Below, in pieces: positions 23,601 through 35,591 of a stretch of DNA of 64,000 nucleotides. The notes under the pieces are model-generated. The model saw nothing but the letters and a program-made list of their open reading frames with translations. It was not told the DNA's origin and did not search any database. The stretch comes from Calliopsis andreniformis (Eukaryota > Arthropoda > Insecta > Hymenoptera > Andrenidae): NCBI RefSeq assembly GCF_051401765.1, contig NW_027480429.1, forward strand, positions 13,954,157-14,018,156, in the 5' to 3' direction. The position numbers were made by a program, and so were the translations under genes. The first letter of the stretch is position 1. Every line of letters begins with the position of its first letter.

Positions 23601-26600
23601 AGGGCGTTGCACCAACAGATTGAATAGTTAGGGCCTTAGAAGTCAACGCCCGAAGCATAAAATACAAAATAAATAGAACAGTTTTTCCATCGTATAAAAC
23701 GAATAATTGCTACCGGTGTGAAAGTTATGGTCATTTCTCCGTTGCGGGCAACCCAGGCTTCACTCTAGGGCGTTGCTCCACCAGATCGAATAGTTAGGGC
23801 CTTAGAAGTCAACGCCAGAAGCATAAAATACAGAATAAATAAAACAGTTTTTCCATCGTACAAAACGAATAATTGCTACCAGTGTGAACGTTATGGTCAT
23901 TTCTACGTTCCGCGCAACCTAGGCTTCACTCTAGGGCGTTGCTCCACCAGATCGAATGGCTAGGTGCTTAGAAGTCAACGCCAGAAGCATAAAATACGAT
24001 ATAAATACAACAGCTTTTCCATCGTATAAAACGAATAATTGCAACCAGAGTGGAAGTTATGGTCATTTCTACGCTCCCGGCAACCTAGGCTTCACTCTAG
24101 GGCGTTGCTCGACCAGATCGAATAGCTAGGGCCTTAGAAGTCAACGCCTGAAGTATAAAATACAATAAAAATGCAACAGTCTTTCCATCCTATAACAGGA
24201 ATAACTGCAACCCGTGTGAAAGTGATGGTCATTTCTACGTTCCAGGCAACCTAGGATTCACCCTAGGGCGGAGTTCCACCAGATAGAATAGTTAGGCCCT
24301 AAGAAGTCAACGCCAGAAGCTTAAAACGCTATATAAATACAACAGCTTTTCCAACATATAAAACGGATAATTGCAACCAGGATGAAAGTAATGGTCATTT
24401 CTACTTTCCGGGCAACCTAGGTTTCACCCTGGGACGTTGCTCCAACAGATTGAATAGTTAGGGCCTTAGAAGTCAATGCCCGAAGCATAAAATACAATAT
24501 AAATACAACAGTTTTTCCATCGTATAAAACGAATAATTGCAACCAGGATGAAAGTTATCGTCATTCCTACTTTCCGGGCAACCTAGGCTTCACCCTAGGG
24601 CGTTGCACCAACAGATTGAATAGTTAGGGCATTAGAAGTCAACGCCCGAAGCATAAAATACAAAATAAACAGTACAGTTTTTCCATCGTATAAAACGAAT
24701 AATTGCTACCGGTGTGAAATTTATGGTGATTTCTCCGTTCCGGGCAACCTAGGCTTCACTCTAGGGCATTGCTCCACCAGATCGAATAGTTAGGGCCGTA
24801 GAAGTCAACGCCAGAAGCATAAAATACAAAATAAATAAAACAGTTTTTCCATCGTATAAAACGAATAATTGCTACCAGTGTGAAAGTTATGGTCATTGCT
24901 ACGTTCCGCGCAACCGAGGCTTCACCCAAGGACGTTGTTCCACCAGATGGAATAGTTAGGGCCTAAGAAGTCAACGCCAGGAGCATAAAACACTATATAA
25001 ATACAACAGCTTTTCCGCCATATAAAACGAATAATTGCAACCAGGATGAATGTTAATGTCATTTCTACTTTCCGGGCAACCTAGGCTTCACACTAGGGCG
25101 TTGCTACAACAGATTGAATAGCTAGGGCCTTAGAAGTCAATGCCCGAAGCATAAAATACAATATAAATACAGAAGTTTTTCCATCGTATAAAACGAATAA
25201 TTGAAACCAGTATGAAAGTTATTGTCATTCCTACTTTCCGGGCAACCTAGGCTTCACCCTAGGGCGTTGCACCAACAGATTGAATAGTTAGGGCCTTAGA
25301 AGTCAACGCCCGAAGCATAAAATACAAAATAAACAGAACAGTTTTTCCATCGTATAAAACGAATAATTGCTACCGGTGTGAAATTTATGGTGATTTCTCC
25401 GTTCCGGGCAACCTAGGCTTCACTCTAGGGCATTGCTCCACCAGATCGAATAGTTAGGGCCGTAGAAGTCAACGCCAGAAGCATAAAATACAAAATAAAT
25501 AAAACAGTTTTTCCATCGTATAAAACGAATAATTGCTACCAGAGTGAAATTTATGGTCACTTCTACGTTCCGCGCAACCTAGGCTTCACCCTAGGACGCT
25601 GTTCCACCAGATGGAATAGTTAGGGCCTAAGAAGTCAACGCCAGAAGCATAAAATACGATATATATACAACAGCTTTTCCATCGTATAAAACGAATAATT
25701 GCAAGCAGTGCGGAAGTTATGGTCATTTCTACGTTCCGTGCAACCTAGGCTTCACTCTAGGGCGTTGCTCGACCAGATCGAATAGCTAGGGCCTTAGAAG
25801 TCAACGCCCGAAGCATAAAATACAAAATAAATAGAACAGTTTTTCCATCGTATGAAACGAATAATTGCTACCAGTGTGAAAGTTATGGTCATTGCTACGT
25901 TCCGCGCAACCGAGGCTTCACCCAAGGGCGTTGTTCCACCAGATGGAATAGTTAGGGCCTAAGAAGTCAACGCCAGAAGCATAAAACACTATATAAATAC
26001 AACAGCTTTTCCGCCATATAAAACGAATAATTGCAACCAGGATGAATGTTAATGTCAATTCTACTTTCCGGGCAACCTAGGCTTCACACTAGGGCGTTGC
26101 TACAACAGATTGAATAGCAACGGCCTTAGAAGTCAATGCCCGAAGCATAAAATACAATATAAATACAGAAGTTTTTCCATCGTATAAAACGAATAATTGA
26201 AACCAGTATGAAAGTTATTGTCATTTCTACTTTCCGGGCAACCTAGGCTTCACCCTAGGGCGTTGCTCCAACAGATTGAATAGCTAGGGCCTCAGAAGTC
26301 AATGCCCGAAGCATAAAATACAATAAAGATGCAAAAGTTTTTCCATCGTATAACAGGAATAACTGCAAACAGTGTGAAAGTTATGGTCATTTCCAAGTTC
26401 CGGGCTACCTAGGCTTCACTCTATGGCGTTCTTCCACCACATCGAATAGCAACGGCCTCAGAAGTCAACGCCCGAAGCATAAAATACAAAATAAATAGAA
26501 CAGTTTTTCCATTGTATAAAACGAATAATTGCAACCAGTGTGGAAGTTATGGTCATTTCTACGTTCCGGGCAACCTAGGCTTCACTCTAGGGCGTTGCTC

Positions 26601-29287
26601 CACCAGATCGAATAGTTAGGGCCTTAGAAGTCAACGCCCGAAGCATAAAATACAAAATAAATAAAACAGTTTTTCCATCCTATAAAACGAATAATTGCAA
26701 CCAGTATGAAAGTTAACGTCATTTCTACTTTCGGAGCAACATAGGCTTCACCCTTGGGCGTTGCACCAACAGATTGAATAGTTAGGCCCTTAGAAGTCAA
26801 CGCCCGAAGCATAAAATACAAAATAAATAGAACAGTTTTTCCATCGTATAAAACGAATAATTTCAACCAGTGTGAAGGTAATGGTTTTTTCTACGTTCCG
26901 GGCAACCTAGGCTTCAATCTAGGGCGGTGCTCCACCAGATCGAATAGCTAGGGCCTAAGAAGTCAACGCCAGAAGCATAAAACACTATATAAATACAACA
27001 GCTTTTCCAACATATAAAACGGATAATTGCAACCAGGATGAAAGTTATGGTCATTTCTACTTTCCGGGCAACCTAGGTTTCACACTGGGGCGTTGCTCCA
27101 ACAGATTGAATAGTTAGGGCCTTAGAAGTCAATGCCCGAAGCATATAAATACAATATAAATACAACAGTTTTTCCATCGTATAAAACGAATAATTGCAAC
27201 CAGTAAGAAAGTTAACGTCGTTCCTACTTTCCGGGCAACCTAGGCTTCACCCTAGGGCGTTGCACCAACAGATTGAATAGTTAGGGCCTTAGAGAGTCAA
27301 CGCCCGAAGCATAAAATACAAAATAAACAGAACAGTTTTTCCATCGTATAAAACGAATAATTGCTACCGGTGTGAAAGTTATGGTGATTTCTCCGTTCCG
27401 GGCAGCCTAGGCTTCACTCTAGGGCATTGCTCCACCAGATCGAATAGTTCGGGCCTTAGAAGTCAACGCCAGAAGCATAAAATACAATAAAGATGCAAAG
27501 GTTTTTCCATCGTATAACAGGAATAACTGCAAACAGTGTTAAAGTAATGGTCATTTCCATGTTCCGGGCAACCAAGTCTTCACTCTAGGGCGTTGTTCCA
27601 CCAGATCGAATAGTTAGGGCCTAAGAAGCCAACGGCAGAAGAATAAAATACAATATAAGAACAAAAGCTTTTCCATCGTATAAAATGAATAATTGCAAAC
27701 ATTGTGAAAGTAATGGTCATTTCTACGTTCCGCGCAACCTAGGCTTCACCCAAGGGCGTTGTTCCACCAGATGGAATAGTTAGGGCCTAAGAAGTCAACG
27801 CCAGAAGCATAAAATACGATATAAATACAACAGTTTTTCCATCGTATAAAACGAATGATAGTAACCAGTGTGAAAGTTATGGTCATTTCTACGTTCCGGG
27901 CAACCTAGGCTTCACTCTAGGGCGTTGCACCAACAGATTGATTAGTTAGGGCCTTAGAAGTCAACGCCCGAAGCATAAAATACAAAATAAATAGAACAGT
28001 TTTTCCAACGTATAAAAAGAATAATTGCTACCGGTGTGAAAGTTATGGTCATTTCGCCGTTCCGGGCAACCTAGGCTTCACTCTAGGGCGTTGCTCCACC
28101 GGATCGAATAGTTAGGGCCTTAGAAGTCAACGCCAGAAGCATAAAATACAAAATAAATAAAACAGTTTTTCCATCGTATAAAACGAATAATTGCAACCAG
28201 TGTGGAAGTTATGGTCATTTCAGCTTTCCGGGCAACCTAGGCTTCACCCTAGGGCGTTGCTCCAACAGATTCAGTAGCTAGGGCCTTAGAAGTCAATGCC
28301 CGAAGCATAAAATACAATATAAATACAACAGCTTTTCCATCGTATAAAACGGATAATTGCAACCAGTATGAAAGTTAACGTCATTTCTACCTTCCGCGCA
28401 ACATAGGCTTCACCCTTGGGCGTTGCACCAACAGATTGAATAGTTAGGGCCTTAGAAGTCAACGCCCGAAGCATAAAATACAAAATAAATAGAACAGTTT
28501 TTCCATCGTATAAAACGAATAATTGCAACCAGTGTGAAGCTAATGGTCATTTCTACGTTCCGGGCAACTTAGGCGTCACCCTAGGGCGTTGCTCCACCAC
28601 ATCTAATAGCAACGGCCTTACAAGTCAGCCCCAGATGAATAAAATACATAAAAGATGCCACAGCTTTTCCATCGTCTAAAACGAATAATTGCAACCAGTG
28701 TGAAAGTTATGGTCATTTCTACGTTCCGGGCAACATAGGCTTCACTCTAGGGCGTTGCGCCACCAGATCGAATAGTTAGGGCCTTAGAAGTCAACGCCAG
28801 AAGCATAAAATACGATATAAATACAACAGCTTTTCCATCGTATAAAACGAATAATTGCAACCAGTGTGGAAGTTATGGTCATTTCTACGTTCCGGGCAAC
28901 CTAGCCTTCACTCTAGGGCGTTGTTCCACCAGATGGAATAGTTAGGGCCTAAGAAGTCAACGCCGGAAGCATAAAACACTATATGAATACAACAGTTATT
29001 CCATCATATAAAACGAATGATAGCAACCAGCATGAAAGTTATTGTCATTTCTACTTTCCGGGCAACCTAGGCTTCACCCTAGGGCGTTGCTCCTACAGAT
29101 TGAATAGCTAGGGCCTTAGAAGTCAATGCCCGAAGCTTAAAATACAATAAAGATGCAACTGTCTTTCCATCCTATAACAGGAATAACTGCAACCCGTGTG
29201 AAAGTGATGGTCATTTCTACGTTCCAGGCAACCTAGGATTCACCTTAGGGCGTTGTTCCACCAGATGGAATAGTTAGGGCCTAAGAA
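20661..29287 (+). repeat. Mosaic zone carrying the ancestor-like form of the right-hand 45-mer
   Basis: From 20951 to about 24590, and again from about 24913 to 26100, this zone is homologous to 46507-50147 and 50470-~51660 (offset 25556-25557 bp). It also contains its own partial duplication of 26-27 monomers (listed separately). From 27959 to 29030 it contains a copy of 17665-18735. Length markers inside are the one-base-long GAAGCATATAAATAC units near 22830 and 27145, a one-base loss near 22510, and TTAGAGAGTCAACG near 27293. Confidence 0.82.
21740..27950 (+). repeat. Partial duplication with 4482-bp then 4318-bp offset
   Basis: 21740-~22455 matches 26222-~26940 at offset 4482 (27 units). 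One monomer (about 22459-22625) is then absent from the right copy, and the match continues to about 23630/27950 at offsets of 4317-4318 bp. The 23.1-23.4 kb and 27.4-27.7 kb parts share the unusual GCAACCAAGTCTTC, GAAGCCAACGGCAG and ATATAAGAACAAAAGC variants. The start, near 21740, is where ACCAGGATGAAAG versus ACCAGTATGAAAG ends. Confidence 0.8.
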
Positions 29288-32200
29288 GTCAACGCCAGAA
29301 GCATAAAACACTATATAAATACAACAGCTTTTCCAACATATAAAACGGATAATTGCAACCAGGATGAAAGTTATGGTCATTTCTACGTTCCGGGCAACCT
29401 AGGCTTCACTCTAGGGCGTTATGCCACCAGATCGAATAGTTAGGGCCTTAGAAGTCAACGCCCGAATCATAAAATACAAAATAAATAAAACAGTTTTTCC
29501 ATCGTATAAAACGAATAATTACAACCAGTATAAAAGTTAACGTCATTTCTACTTTCCGGGCAACATAGGCTTCACCCTTGGGCGTTGCACCAACAGATTG
29601 AATAGTTAGGGCCTTAGAAGTCAACGCCCGAAGCATAAAATACAAAATAAATAGAACAGTTTTTCCATCGTATAAAACGAATAATTGCTACCGGTGTGAA
29701 AGCTATGGTCATTTCTCCGTTCCGGGCAACCTAGGCTTCACTCTAGGGCATTGCTCCACCAGATCGAATAGTTCGGGCCTTAGAAGTCAACGCCTGAAGT
29801 ATAAATTACAATAAAAATGCAACAGTCTTTCCATCCTATAACAGGAATAACTGCAACCCGTGTGAAAGTGATGGTCATTTCTACGTTCCAGGCAACCTAG
29901 GATTCACCCTAGGGCGTAGTTCCTCCAGATAGAATAGTTAGGCCCTAAGAAGTCAACGCCAGAAGCTTAAAACGCTATATAAATACAACAGCTTTTCCAA
30001 CATATAAAACGGATAATTGCAACCAGGATGAAAGTAATGGTCATTTCTACTTTCCGGGCAACCTAGGTTTCACCCTGGGGCGTTGCTCCAACAGATTGAA
30101 TAGTTAGGGCCATAGAAGTCAATGCCCGAAGCATAAAATACAATATAAATACAACAGTTTTTCCATCGTATAAAACGAATAATTGCAACCAGTATGAAAG
30201 TTATCGTCATTCCTACTTTCCGGGCAACCTAGGCTTCACCCTAGGGCGTTGCACCAACAGATTGAATAGTTAGGGCCTTAGAAGTCAACGCCCGAAGCAT
30301 AAAATACAAGATAAACAGAACAGTTTTTCCATCGTATAAAACGAATAATTGCTACCGGTGTGAAAGTTATGGTGATTTCTCCGTTCCGGGCAGCCTAGGC
30401 TTCACTCTAGGGCATTGCTCCACCAGATCGAATAGTTCGGGCCTTAGAAGTCAACGCCAGAAGCATAAAATACGATATAAATACAACAGTTTTTCCATCG
30501 TATAAAAGGAATGATAGTAACCAGTGTGAAAGTTATGGTCATTTCTACGTTCCGGGCAACATAGGCTTCACCTTGGGCGTTGCACCAACAGATTTAATAG
30601 TTAGGGCCTTAGAAGTCAACGCCCGAAGCATGAAATACAAAATAAATAGAACAGCTTTTCCATCGTATAAATCGGATAATTGCAACCAGTATGAAAGTTA
30701 ACGTCATTTCTACTTTCCGGGCAACATAGGCTTCACCCTTGGGCGTTGCACCAACAGATTGAATAGTTAGGGCCTTAGCAATCAACGCCCGAAGCATAAA
30801 ATACAAAATAAATAGAACAGTTTTTCCTTCGTATAAAAAGAATAATTGCTACCGGTGTGAAAGTTATGGTCATTTCTCCGTTCCGGGCAACCTAGGCTTC
30901 ACTCTAGGGCGTTGCTCCACCGGATCGAATGGTTAGGGCCTTAGAAGTCAACGCCAGTAGCATAAAATACAAAATAAATAAAACAGTTTTTCCATCGTAT
31001 AAAACGAATAATTGCTACCAGTGTTAAAGTTATGGTCATTTCTACGTTACGCGCATCCTAGGCTTCACCCGAGGGCGTTGCTCCACCAGATCGAATAGTT
31101 AGGGCCTTAGAAGTCAACGCCCGAAGCATAAAATGCAAAATAAGTAAAACAGGTTTTCCATCGTATAAAACGAATAATTGCAACCAGTATGAAAGTTAAC
31201 GTCATTTCTACTTTCGGGGCAACATAGGCTTCACCCTTGGGCGTTGCACCAACAGATTGAATAGTTAGGCCCTTAGAAGTCAACGCCAGAAGCATAAAAT
31301 ACGATATAAATAGAATAGCTTTTCCATCCTATAAAACGAATAATTGCAACCAGTGTGGAAGTTATGGTCATCTCTACGTTCCGGGCAACCTAGGCTTCAC
31401 TCTAGGGCGTTGCTCGACGAGATCGAATAGCTAGGGCCTTAGAAGTCAACGCCTGAAGTATAAAATACAATAAAAATACAACAGCCTTTCCATCCTATAA
31501 CAGGAATAATTGCAACCCGTGTGAAAGGGATGGTCATTTCTACGTTCCAGGCAACCTAGGCTTCACCCTAGGGCGTTGTTCCACCAGATGGAATAGTTAG
31601 GGCCTAAGAATTCAACGCCAGAAGCATAAAACACTATATAAATACAACAGTTTTTCCATCATATAAAGCGAATAATTGCAACCAGGATGAAATTTATGGT
31701 CATTTCTACTTTCCGGGCAACCTAGGCTTCACTCTAGGGCGTTGCCCCACCAGATCGAATAGTTAGGGCCTTAGAAGTCAATGCCCAAAGCATAAAACAC
31801 AAAATAAATAAAACAGCTTTTCCATCGCATAAAACGAATAATTGCAACCAGTATGAAAGTTAACGTCATTTCTACCTTCCGGGCAACATAGGCTTCACCT
31901 TGGGCGTTGCACCAACAGATTTAATAGTTAGGGCCTTAGAAGTCAACGCCCGAAGCATGAAATACAAAATAAATAGAACAGTTTTTCCATCGTATAAAAC
32001 GAATAATTGCAACCAGTGTGAAGGTAATGGTCATTTCTACGTTCCGGGGAACTTAGGCGTCACCCTAGGGCGTTGCTCCACCACATCTAATAGTAACGGC
32101 CTTAGAAGTCAACCCCAGATGAATAAAATACATAAAAGATGCCACAGCTTTTCCATCGTATAAATCTAATAATTGCAACCAGTGTGAAAGTTATGGTCAT

Positions 32201-32439
32201 TTCTACGTTCCGGGCAACCTAGGCTTCACTCTAGGGCGTTGCGCCACCAGATCGAATAGTTAGGGCCTTAGAAGTCAACGCCAGAAGCATAAAATACGGT
32301 ATAAATACAACAGTTTTTCCATCGTATAAAACGAATAATTGCTTCCAGTGTGAAAGTTATGGTCATTTCTACGTTACGCGCAACCTAGGCTTCACCCGAG
32401 GGCGTTGATCCACCAGATGGAATAGTTAGGGCCTAAGAG
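29288..32439 (+). repeat. 19-monomer higher-order repeat, copy 1 (3152 bp)
   Basis: The unit repeats at 32440 with a period of 3152 bp, which is 19 x 166 minus two single-base deletions (CACCTTGGGCG near 30575 and 31900). In all places compared, copies 1 and 2 are identical. That includes private variants such as GCGTTATGCC, TTACAACCAGTATAAAAG, AGTATAAATTACAAT, GACGAGATCG, TTCCTTCGTATAAAAAG and TTGCTTCCAG. The start is set where CTAAGAAGTCAACGCC (here) and CTAAGAGTTCAACGCC (next copy) cease to differ. Confidence 0.92.
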
Positions 32440-35400
32440 TTCAACGCCAGAAGCATAAAACACTATATAAATACAACAGCTTTTCCAACATATAAAACGG
32501 ATAATTGCAACCAGGATGAAAGTTATGGTCATTTCTACGTTCCGGGCAACCTAGGCTTCACTCTAGGGCGTTATGCCACCAGATCGAATAGTTAGGGCCT
32601 TAGAAGTCAACGCCCGAATCATAAAATACAAAATAAATAAAACAGTTTTTCCATCGTATAAAACGAATAATTACAACCAGTATAAAAGTTAACGTCATTT
32701 CTACTTTCCGGGCAACATAGGCTTCACCCTTGGGCGTTGCACCAACAGATTGAATAGTTAGGGCCTTAGAAGTCAACGCCCGAAGCATAAAATACAAAAT
32801 AAATAGAACAGTTTTTCCATCGTATAAAACGAATAATTGCTACCGGTGTGAAAGCTATGGTCATTTCTCCGTTCCGGGCAACCTAGGCTTCACTCTAGGG
32901 CATTGCTCCACCAGATCGAATAGTTCGGGCCTTAGAAGTCAACGCCTGAAGTATAAATTACAATAAAAATGCAACAGTCTTTCCATCCTATAACAGGAAT
33001 AACTGCAACCCGTGTGAAAGTGATGGTCATTTCTACGTTCCAGGCAACCTAGGATTCACCCTAGGGCGTAGTTCCTCCAGATAGAATAGTTAGGCCCTAA
33101 GAAGTCAACGCCAGAAGCTTAAAACGCTATATAAATACAACAGCTTTTCCAACATATAAAACGGATAATTGCAACCAGGATGAAAGTAATGGTCATTTCT
33201 ACTTTCCGGGCAACCTAGGTTTCACCCTGGGGCGTTGCTCCAACAGATTGAATAGTTAGGGCCATAGAAGTCAATGCCCGAAGCATAAAATACAATATAA
33301 ATACAACAGTTTTTCCATCGTATAAAACGAATAATTGCAACCAGTATGAAAGTTATCGTCATTCCTACTTTCCGGGCAACCTAGGCTTCACCCTAGGGCG
33401 TTGCACCAACAGATTGAATAGTTAGGGCCTTAGAAGTCAACGCCCGAAGCATAAAATACAAGATAAACAGAACAGTTTTTCCATCGTATAAAACGAATAA
33501 TTGCTACCGGTGTGAAAGTTATGGTGATTTCTCCGTTCCGGGCAGCCTAGGCTTCACTCTAGGGCATTGCTCCACCAGATCGAATAGTTCGGGCCTTAGA
33601 AGTCAACGCCAGAAGCATAAAATACGATATAAATACAACAGTTTTTCCATCGTATAAAAGGAATGATAGTAACCAGTGTGAAAGTTATGGTCATTTCTAC
33701 GTTCCGGGCAACATAGGCTTCACCTTGGGCGTTGCACCAACAGATTTAATAGTTAGGGCCTTAGAAGTCAACGCCCGAAGCATGAAATACAAAATAAATA
33801 GAACAGCTTTTCCATCGTATAAATCGGATAATTGCAACCAGTATGAAAGTTAACGTCATTTCTACTTTCCGGGCAACATAGGCTTCACCCTTGGGCGTTG
33901 CACCAACAGATTGAATAGTTAGGGCCTTAGCAATCAACGCCCGAAGCATAAAATACAAAATAAATAGAACAGTTTTTCCTTCGTATAAAAAGAATAATTG
34001 CTACCGGTGTGAAAGTTATGGTCATTTCTCCGTTCCGGGCAACCTAGGCTTCACTCTAGGGCGTTGCTCCACCGGATCGAATGGTTAGGGCCTTAGAAGT
34101 CAACGCCAGTAGCATAAAATACAAAATAAATAAAACAGTTTTTCCATCGTATAAAACGAATAATTGCTACCAGTGTTAAAGTTATGGTCATTTCTACGTT
34201 ACGCGCATCCTAGGCTTCACCCGAGGGCGTTGCTCCACCAGATCGAATAGTTAGGGCCTTAGAAGTCAACGCCCGAAGCATAAAATGCAAAATAAGTAAA
34301 ACAGGTTTTCCATCGTATAAAACGAATAATTGCAACCAGTATGAAAGTTAACGTCATTTCTACTTTCGGGGCAACATAGGCTTCACCCTTGGGCGTTGCA
34401 CCAACAGATTGAATAGTTAGGCCCTTAGAAGTCAACGCCAGAAGCATAAAATACGATATAAATAGAATAGCTTTTCCATCCTATAAAACGAATAATTGCA
34501 ACCAGTGTGGAAGTTATGGTCATCTCTACGTTCCGGGCAACCTAGGCTTCACTCTAGGGCGTTGCTCGACGAGATCGAATAGCTAGGGCCTTAGAAGTCA
34601 ACGCCTGAAGTATAAAATACAATAAAAATACAACAGCCTTTCCATCCTATAACAGGAATAATTGCAACCCGTGTGAAAGGGATGGTCATTTCTACGTTCC
34701 AGGCAACCTAGGCTTCACCCTAGGGCGTTGTTCCACCAGATGGAATAGTTAGGGCCTAAGAATTCAACGCCAGAAGCATAAAACACTATATAAATACAAC
34801 AGTTTTTCCATCATATAAAGCGAATAATTGCAACCAGGATGAAATTTATGGTCATTTCTACTTTCCGGGCAACCTAGGCTTCACTCTAGGGCGTTGCCCC
34901 ACCAGATCGAATAGTTAGGGCCTTAGAAGTCAATGCCCAAAGCATAAAACACAAAATAAATAAAACAGCTTTTCCATCGCATAAAACGAATAATTGCAAC
35001 CAGTATGAAAGTTAACGTCATTTCTACCTTCCGGGCAACATAGGCTTCACCTTGGGCGTTGCACCAACAGATTTAATAGTTAGGGCCTTAGAAGTCAACG
35101 CCCGAAGCATGAAATACAAAATAAATAGAACAGTTTTTCCATCGTATAAAACGAATAATTGCAACCAGTGTGAAGGTAATGGTCATTTCTACGTTCCGGG
35201 GAACTTAGGCGTCACCCTAGGGCGTTGCTCCACCACATCTAATAGTAACGGCCTTAGAAGTCAACCCCAGATGAATAAAATACATAAAAGATGCCACAGC
35301 TTTTCCATCGTATAAATCTAATAATTGCAACCAGTGTGAAAGTTATGGTCATTTCTACGTTCCGGGCAACCTAGGCTTCACTCTAGGGCGTTGCGCCACC

Positions 35401-35591
35401 AGATCGAATAGTTAGGGCCTTAGAAGTCAACGCCAGAAGCATAAAATACGGTATAAATACAACAGTTTTTCCATCGTATAAAACGAATAATTGCTTCCAG
35501 TGTGAAAGTTATGGTCATTTCTACGTTACGCGCAACCTAGGCTTCACCCGAGGGCGTTGATCCACCAGATGGAATAGTTAGGGCCTAAGAG
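32440..35591 (+). repeat. 19-monomer higher-order repeat, copy 2 (3152 bp)
   Basis: This is a direct continuation of copy 1 with the same order of 19 monomer types and the same private variants and deletions (CACCTTGGGCG near 33725 and 35050). I found no difference from copy 1 outside the first few bases. Near-zero divergence between adjacent multi-kilobase copies is what recent unequal sister-chromatid exchange produces. An assembly duplication would look the same. Confidence 0.92.

Noticed and set aside
31900..32163. Plus-strand reading frame of 87 codons, identical at 19449, 35052 and 38535 and with a few changes at 43346
   Set aside because: It exists only because of a one-base deletion in the monomer where it begins, and it is copied by the large duplications. 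It has Cys and His residues, but these come from translated conserved satellite bases, not from a recognisable zinc finger.
29288..35591. Identical adjacent copies as an assembly artefact
   Set aside because: This cannot be excluded from sequence alone. However, the third copy is rearranged and the 45-mer copies differ at a few bases, which is what real unequal exchange leaves. I kept the duplications as real and stated the read-depth test.
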